Source: Icerya purchasi (Eukaryota; Arthropoda; Insecta; Hemiptera; Monophlebidae). From it: DNA of 64,000 bases. The position numbers and the translations under genes were made by a program. A model generated the notes under the pieces. That model was not told the DNA's origin. It saw only the letters and a list, made by a program, of their open reading frames with translations, and did no database searches. Numbering within the stretch: position 1 is the first letter of the stretch; each line of letters starts with the position of its first letter. The stretch covers positions 383,122,760 to 383,186,759 of the forward strand of contig CM077116.1 in assembly GCA_039619475.1 (NCBI GenBank), in the 5' to 3' direction. Shown here one piece after another: positions 50,801 to 58,200 of the stretch.

Positions 50801-53593
50801 GTTTGTTAAAACTGTATAATAAAACAAACTTTAATAACAAACAATATAGAACAATAAATTAGATAAATACCCCTTATTTAGAAACGTTTTCGGGCATAAC
50901 CCATCATCAGCTAAATCACTAACTTAATGGAAACTTAAAACATACTCCTGTTCCTTTAAGTTAGTGATTTAGCTGATGATGGGTTATGCCCGAAAACGTT
51001 TCTAAATAAGGGGTATTTATCTAATTTATTGTTCTATATTGTTTGTTATTAAAGTTTGTTTTATTATATGTCGCATATTTTATTTCTTCCACAACTGAGC
51101 GCGTGTATTTAAATATCTTTTCAGCGACCATTTACAGAATTGTCCCTGCGTGTATTTTGATCTACACCATTTTCATGCCTAAACAACCGTTAACGAAAAT
51201 ATTAATAGTATTCATCAGGATAGACATATCATGAAATTTTCGAACTTCGTGATAAAATTTCTACCATTTTTTTATCACAAAGTTCGAAAATTTCATGATA
51301 TGTCTATCCTGATGAATACTATTAATTAAAGATATTTACATGGCGAAAAAGATTCATCATAATGTTGTAGTGCGAAATATCCTAAAATGAAGATTAACCG
51401 AGTTCGTTTAATTCTAATGCAGATTGACCTTTTGAAAGATGGAATGGTAGAAATTATGAATTTAACATGAAATTATTTAAAATGATAATATATCGTAATC
51501 TGAAATAGCCACTCTTCAAGATATGTCACCGGGTTACTCGCAGTGTAGACCTTCTAATTGTTCATCTGAATGAATTCTTAACTCTGATTTTCGAGCGAAA
51601 ATTTTTCCATCGGAAACCCAAATGAATTTCCATCCTTTATTACGCAAACCTCGAGTTTTCTGAAATAGTCTTGCATTCGCTTCTATTAAGTGCTCATTTA
51701 TGAAAATTCTGTGATTTATAGTTTGCTGCTGGAAATGCTAAATCCTTCACTACGATACTTTTTGCTCTGATTTTCTTAATGACATCAGCTTTCAACGACC
51801 TGCTACAGAACTTGATACCTGGAACTTGTTGATTTTGTCCCCCTTTCGTACTTTATGACAATAATCGATGTCGCTAATATCTTTTGAGCAATATTCGAAA
51901 CATCTTCACCTGGCAACATTGTGGTACACTGCTTATTATTGCGTTGTTTTTACGCTGATGCTATTCAAGATCAGCAACCCTGTTCAATAATTCTGAATTC
52001 ATTTGCTTTAATTTTCGTATTCTCGTCCGTGATATTTTTGATGCGCTTTAATGCATCATTTAAGCGGTTATCAAACGACTGATGCAATGCATCCGTTTGT
52101 TAAAAGTACCTTAACTTCATTTCTGATAGATACTAGAACGGATTCTACCGATTCTCTGCTTAAAACATTAGTCTCGGCGCAGTCGGTGTCACGCATCTTT
52201 CAGTTCCACGGCAGTCCATACACAACCGTTCGGATTTTGCTTTTTTTTTTTTTTTGACCAATTTCGCCAAGTACTCATTGGAACACTACTGCAGGTCATA
52301 ATGCAATGTACGATGACAACTACTGCAAATCATACAATCTCCATCTATAGGCAAATTGCGTCCTAGCATTTAGAACAAACTGGTGCCATAATTAATACTG
52401 TTCTTGCAATCATACAAACAAAGCCAAGAAAAAAGAAGAAACGTCAAATCTTACCAATATTACACGAAATTTTATTACGCTGTATTTTAATATTTAAACA
52501 AAATTACGAATGTGCAATTCACTTTCCACAACAATTTAAACAACTGTTACACTTGTATAAATCAATAACACAAAAAAAAATCCGGTGAATCATATATCAA
52601 ATGGTAATCAACAAAAACGAACGCACCAAATCAGGACCCTTCCGAATAATAATAATAAATTATAATGATAATAATATTAATATTAATAATAATACAAGAA
52701 TAAGTAAAAAATAAAATTTGAAATACAAAATAGACCGAGGTAGGATCCCCGACGACGTAAGCAAATGGACCTATATAAAGTTGTTACAGTTTTTAATCGA
52801 AATATTTGTTATTCGGTTTACAGAAATAAAATGAATACGTTTGATTTATCTTTATTCTTTCAATGTAGCGATTATGATGGTTTACACTACGTAGTTTACT
52901 TAAACAATTATACGCCGAAAGGCGTTTCTCGGGATTTGATAATTTTATAAATGCGAGCGACATCTGTATATGTAATAGTGAACTTTTGTATAGTGATGTA
53001 TCCTGTAGATAACGTGTTGTAGGTATATTATATGACCTGTAACGAGGCAGTTTACACCATGAATTTATAAACAGAACTTAATTACAAATATGGGCTTCGC
53101 CCAAAGGCGTCGCCAGCCGATGAGCCAGGGGGGCAAGATAATAGCAAGAGGATATGAGTTATAGGGAAAAATAAAATGTATAATTTGTAAAGGCTTAATA
53201 TTTTATTAAACAAGAATAAAATCTTAATTAAAACATAATTTTCCTGGGTTTCTGGCAAATTGTTCTATTACTTTATTATAAAAGTCATCCAAATTGTCCA
53301 TGATTACGGGGCCTATGAATAATCATCATGGCCAGTTGATTAAAAAGTTTCAAGGATCCAGGGGGAGGAGCTGCCCCCACGCTCCCCGCTGGCGACGCAC
53401 ATGATCATAATTTCAAAACATTGAATATCGGAGAATAATATTGGCGAAATTGCATTTATCGCGTGGCATTTTTTTACTTCTCTTTTTACTTAACATTCGT
53501 GCCGTCGTTCAGGTAACTCTTTTTCGTTTCTCTTCTATGTTCTCATTTATTTTTTCTCAGCAACGCAAAACGGTAAAATTATTTTACTATATA

Positions 53594-53646
<53 letters not shown>

Positions 53647-55160
53647 TTTTCTAGGCACGGAGAGCCGTGGAGGGAATTTCGTAGCAAAGTTCAAAAGTCT
53701 GTGTTGCAACCTCAAACAATAAAAAAATATATCGAACCGATCGAAGATATAACGGAAGATTTCATAACGAGGTCAGTTAAAATTAATTAAAATCGGTTTT
53801 TAAATTTACATTATGTTTTTGTTAGTTTACCGTGTAGCGTTTGTATTTTCAAAGTTACCGTAAGGGTTTTAATTCGTAAAAATTGAAATTAACTTTTGCG
53901 AATTAACATTCTAGGATGACGATTATAAGGGACGAGAAAAATGAAATGCCGGCCGATTTCGACAATGAAATACACAAGTGGTCACTAGAGTGTAAGTTTT
54001 TACTCATTCTCCGTTACATTTGTCTCTGCATTTTTATTCGAATGTCGAGTTGATCGGTGCAGCGCGTTTTTTAATTACAATATTACATTGCCGTAAATAT
54101 GTGTACTTTTAAAAGTTGTTTTCTGGCCGATACTTTTAATGTAAATTGGTTTAAACATGTTTTTTTTTGTATTTTTTTTTTTTTCATTTAAATATTTTCG
54201 TGCTAGGAGATTATTAAGTAAACTTCAGTTTATTTAAGGAAAATTATTTCAGTTTAATATTTTTAAATACGTGCCGGTTACATGAGCAGATTTATTACGA
54301 TTTTTTTTAAGGCAGCCCGTACAAAGTACAGTAAAATCTTTTTGAAAAATTAAAAATAGCTCACAACGTATAATTTTACATTTTTAAACTTCCGGTAAAC
54401 TTTTCATCAATTCATATACATTATTTTCACTGTAGCAGTCACAGCCGTGAGCTCTGCGAAATGCGTCAATCATTCATCAACTGTGAAAATGAAAATGCTA
54501 TCTCTTAATTTAGAGGTTTGTGGCTGTGTTAGCTATGTCCTGACAAGTAGTCTTCCTGCTTAGGTGTCAGATAAATCCCAAACTCAGATTTGCAAGTTAG
54601 ATAAGAGTTTCTCAAGTATAATGTTGAAAAATTTTATATTCTAAATGTTAACGCCCAAGAGTAATATGAAATATTCCGTTATAATTCGCGACTCGAAACA
54701 AGTAAAAACTAGACAATGGGAAATTGTCGCGAAAAAATTGAGATTAAAAAGTCGGGAGGGAAATATGAATAGAGCTGTTCGAAACTTAATGAAAATACGG
54801 CACCGAACGAAATTATTTTAATTGGAGTCCAGTGGTAATTAGTGCGATTTTCAGGCATAGGTCAGGTGGCGCTGGATGTCCGACTGGGATGTTTAAGTTC
54901 GAACTTGTCAACATCCTCCGAGCCGCAGAAAATCATCAACGCAGCTAAATACGCTCTCAGAAATATCGCTTTGCTCGAACTGAAGTTCCCATTCTGGAGG
55001 TACATACCGTCACCTCTGTGGAAGAACTATGTGCGCAATATGGACTATTTTGTCGAGTAATTATAAAATCCGTTTAATTTTGAACAGAATATATATTAAC
55101 TTGTACTATCGCACGCTATACATATATATATCCATATATATCTATATATATATACATATG

Positions 55161-55233
<73 letters not shown>

Positions 55234-58200
55234 GTAGATATGTGTGTGTAAGCAAATATGTACATATGTATATCAAGCAGCTGCTGCTATTTTATATAAA
55301 TTGTATTTCGGCAAAACTTTGCTTAAAATTTATTAGCTATTGTATCTTTTTGCTTGTGCAAATGGTTATTTTTTCTTATTTTCTCTTTCTGCATTTCCTC
55401 CGATTGACTATCCAGCTGCCGTTCATCATCCAAAGTGCCCTTGGCGAAAAGTTTCCCGCAAGATTTATAGTTGCTCGTTTGCCTGAGAGTGCTCGCTTTT
55501 GTGCTTCTCACCTGTATCAGCGGTGTTTTCCAAATGTTAATTTTTCTCCTTCTGAAACTTTTTTCCCCCTCACTGTCGCTACCACTCGCTTCTTCCGAAC
55601 CAACTTTTGTCTTTGTCTTCGGTTGCACCTCAGACCCTTTCTTACTTTCGCTCTTTTTCTCAATAACGGCACCACCACCTCGCTTCTGTTGTCGTTCATC
55701 CTCAAATGGTGTATCTTTAGCCTTCAGTGACTTCCGGCGACAGACCATTTGTATTCCGGGCCCCCGAGACTGTTCGTTTGATAATTTTTCTTCGCTAATT
55801 GTCACTTTTCGTTCCAGCATGTCGGTTAATTTCGTCTGCTGTCGCTTCTGCTCGTATTCGTCTGTCGGCTGCGCGTTTTTCCGATGCCTAGCACAAATAT
55901 CCGGCAGTCTGCTAGTCGGCGGTTGCGCTTTGTCGTCCGCTTCGTCCATATTTTCGATCTTTTTCGCGGCCTTCCGCGGTGACGTAGTTTTCCTATTTCG
56001 CTTCAGATCAGCCGGCCGCTTTCTAGAACCGCTGCTCGCCGTTTCCTCGGTTCGCCGCTTTTCCCCTTTAACCGCTGCTTCGTCTTTGCCGGAAATTCCT
56101 CGCGGCTTTACGCATCCTCCGGGAAACTGTTGCCATTCTCTGTTCTTCAGCGAGCTTTTTTTCTTCGTTTTTCGTCTGATCCCCTGGCGGTCTCGCGTCT
56201 TTTTCGATGATTTTTCGGATGACGTTTTTTTTATTCGTCGTCGCTTTCGCTTTTCTCTAGCCGAATAGGCTGGCGATAGTGGCTTTTCTTTCCGTTTCGA
56301 AGGCAGCCGTTTTATCCTTGCAAATGAAACTGATGGTCGATCACCTTTGGTTCGTCGTGGCGAAGCCAACCTCTTCGTTTCCATTTCCCTATTATTTCTT
56401 AATAACGCGTCGCATCGGAAGCTTTCCATCGGCTGAGTCGGCGATACTTGCATTCTTTGGCGACTTTCAGGTATCCCGGGTAATATCGCTGGTGCTTTCG
56501 ACGAACTATTTTGTTGATCGGGGCCGCTATTGCTGCGATCGTTCGGTTTAATTTTCTGCGCATCCGTTCGTTCAATCGATTTGCATTTAATTTTTTCGAC
56601 GAATACTGTACCGGCTTTCCGATCTTTATCATTTCCGCTTCCTTTGTCGTCTCCGTATTCGGCGTGTTTGACACCTTTTTTTTCTTCCTCCGTTTTGCCG
56701 ATACCACTACTTTTAACATCCGTCGCATTTTTTTTTTTTCTACACGGGTTAATTCTTTCTTCGTCTGTTCTTTCTTTGTCGGTTTTGTTTCTTTCTTTTC
56801 CGGGGCTTTCGTTAACGGTCGCTTTTTTTAAACGCCGGTTCTTACATACGTCCGGTACATCCTTCGTATTATTGTCCGATGGGGTAATGTCTGTGGTCGG
56901 TTTAATATCGCGCATACGCGTGCTTCCTTTTTGCGCAATGTCAGCGACCGGTTTCAGCGAAGCTACGACAGTGGGATTTAACGACTTCGTTATCGACTTT
57001 TGAGCAGACTCCGTGATCGCGTCCATCGTCATCGACGGAATACGGCTATAACGTGTCATTGCTGGCAAATCCTTCGATGGTTCGGCTAACGAAGAGTTCC
57101 TGGTCAGCGACTTGACCGGTTCGGCACGCTGCTGCACAGGATGGAGGTAATTTTGCAGTTGTTCGGTAGTGTATACATCTTCATTATCGGCCTTCGGGGA
57201 AGGGCGCTGACGATCAACGGCGCTGGGAAGGTTTTCAAAATCGGACGGACCGGTTGTGATATTTTCCGTTCGACAGCAATCCGTTTTCGTTTTGTTCACC
57301 GCTGCCTCCTCCGGTATCCCTTCTTTTCGACAGCAATCCTTTTTCGTTTTATTCGTCGCTGCTTCCTCGAATATCCTTCTTCTTATTTCGAACATTTCGG
57401 TCAGTTCTTTATCCAGTTGTGGACCCTTTGCGCGATGACTATCGTCTGCATTATCGACTGAAATCGTATGACTTTTTTTTGCAACCGCATTTCCACTCTC
57501 GTCGTCGTTAGAACTACCGTCATCGCTCGATGGCCGTACCGATTTGTCTTGTTGCCGAGTTTCTTTATGCTCGTTACCGACGACCATGTGCTCGGTCACC
57601 GCGGCGGCGTTCTTGACGCGCTGCGATTTTCGAGCCGCACTTCCCGTTGTTTCGGTAGGCATGGTATTTCGCGCATGCAGCGTTCTTTTCGACACTTGGC
57701 ACACATTGCCCAAATTATAAATGGGCAACTCGGTGGTCTTCAGTAGCGACTTGGTCGAACTCGTACTGCGGACGAACGACAATTTGTCCGGAACTTGGCA
57801 CGGTCGGTCGAACACAGTGGAATTCCTGGATACACCTTTAATCCTCGTCATGGTTATGTTCTTGTTAATTTTGCTCTTCGGCCGATCTAACGAACGACCG
57901 CCATTTCCGTTACTAGCGTCTCTCCACCATCTGCGGAACATTGTTTTCGAATACGGTTGCTGTGGTCTTAACTTTTTTATGTCGCTATCGTACGTCCGAC
58001 CGACCGTGGTTCCGGCTTTCCTTCGTTGCGCGCCCTTTTCAGATTCGCTGGCATTCCTTTCGGTCGCGGCGATGGTCAAAATGGCGCGTGTTGCCTTTGC
58101 ACCGGCGTCACATTTTCGGCCCGGTTTATTACAGTAGTTCTGAATTCTGTCTTTTCGTCTTCGTCTTACGAATATCCGATTCGACAGGAACTTCCGGTCC

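Larger units (their letters stand above)
50781..51068. mobile_element. Palindromic insertion with 14-bp flanking duplication and hammerhead-like motifs in both arms
   Basis: Two 112-bp arms (50815-50926 and 50957-51068) appear to be exact reverse complements around a 30-bp spacer. The direct repeat TGTCGCATATTTTA flanks the insertion (50767-50780 and 51069-51082), which looks like a retrotransposition target duplication. Each arm carries CTGATGATGGGTTATGCCC followed by GAAAACGTTT. It may be two truncated retroelement ends joined tail to tail, for example of a Penelope-like element. No protein is encoded. Confidence 0.65.
50647..51442. repeat. Outer imperfect inverted repeat in intron 2
   Basis: Positions about 50647-50745 and 51345-51442 are reverse complements with a handful of substitutions and one insertion of about 15 bp in the right arm. 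Shared phrases include TTCAAAAGGT, TGCATTAGA, TCTTCATTTTA and CACTACAACATTATGA. They enclose two further palindromes (50815-51068 and 51201-51326). Confidence 0.75.

Noticed and set aside
55471..56268. 265-codon plus-strand frame opposite the nested ORF, and similar plus-strand frames up to 58728
   Set aside because: They are Ser/Phe/Leu-rich shadows in complementary frames of the longer, compositionally coherent minus-strand ORF.
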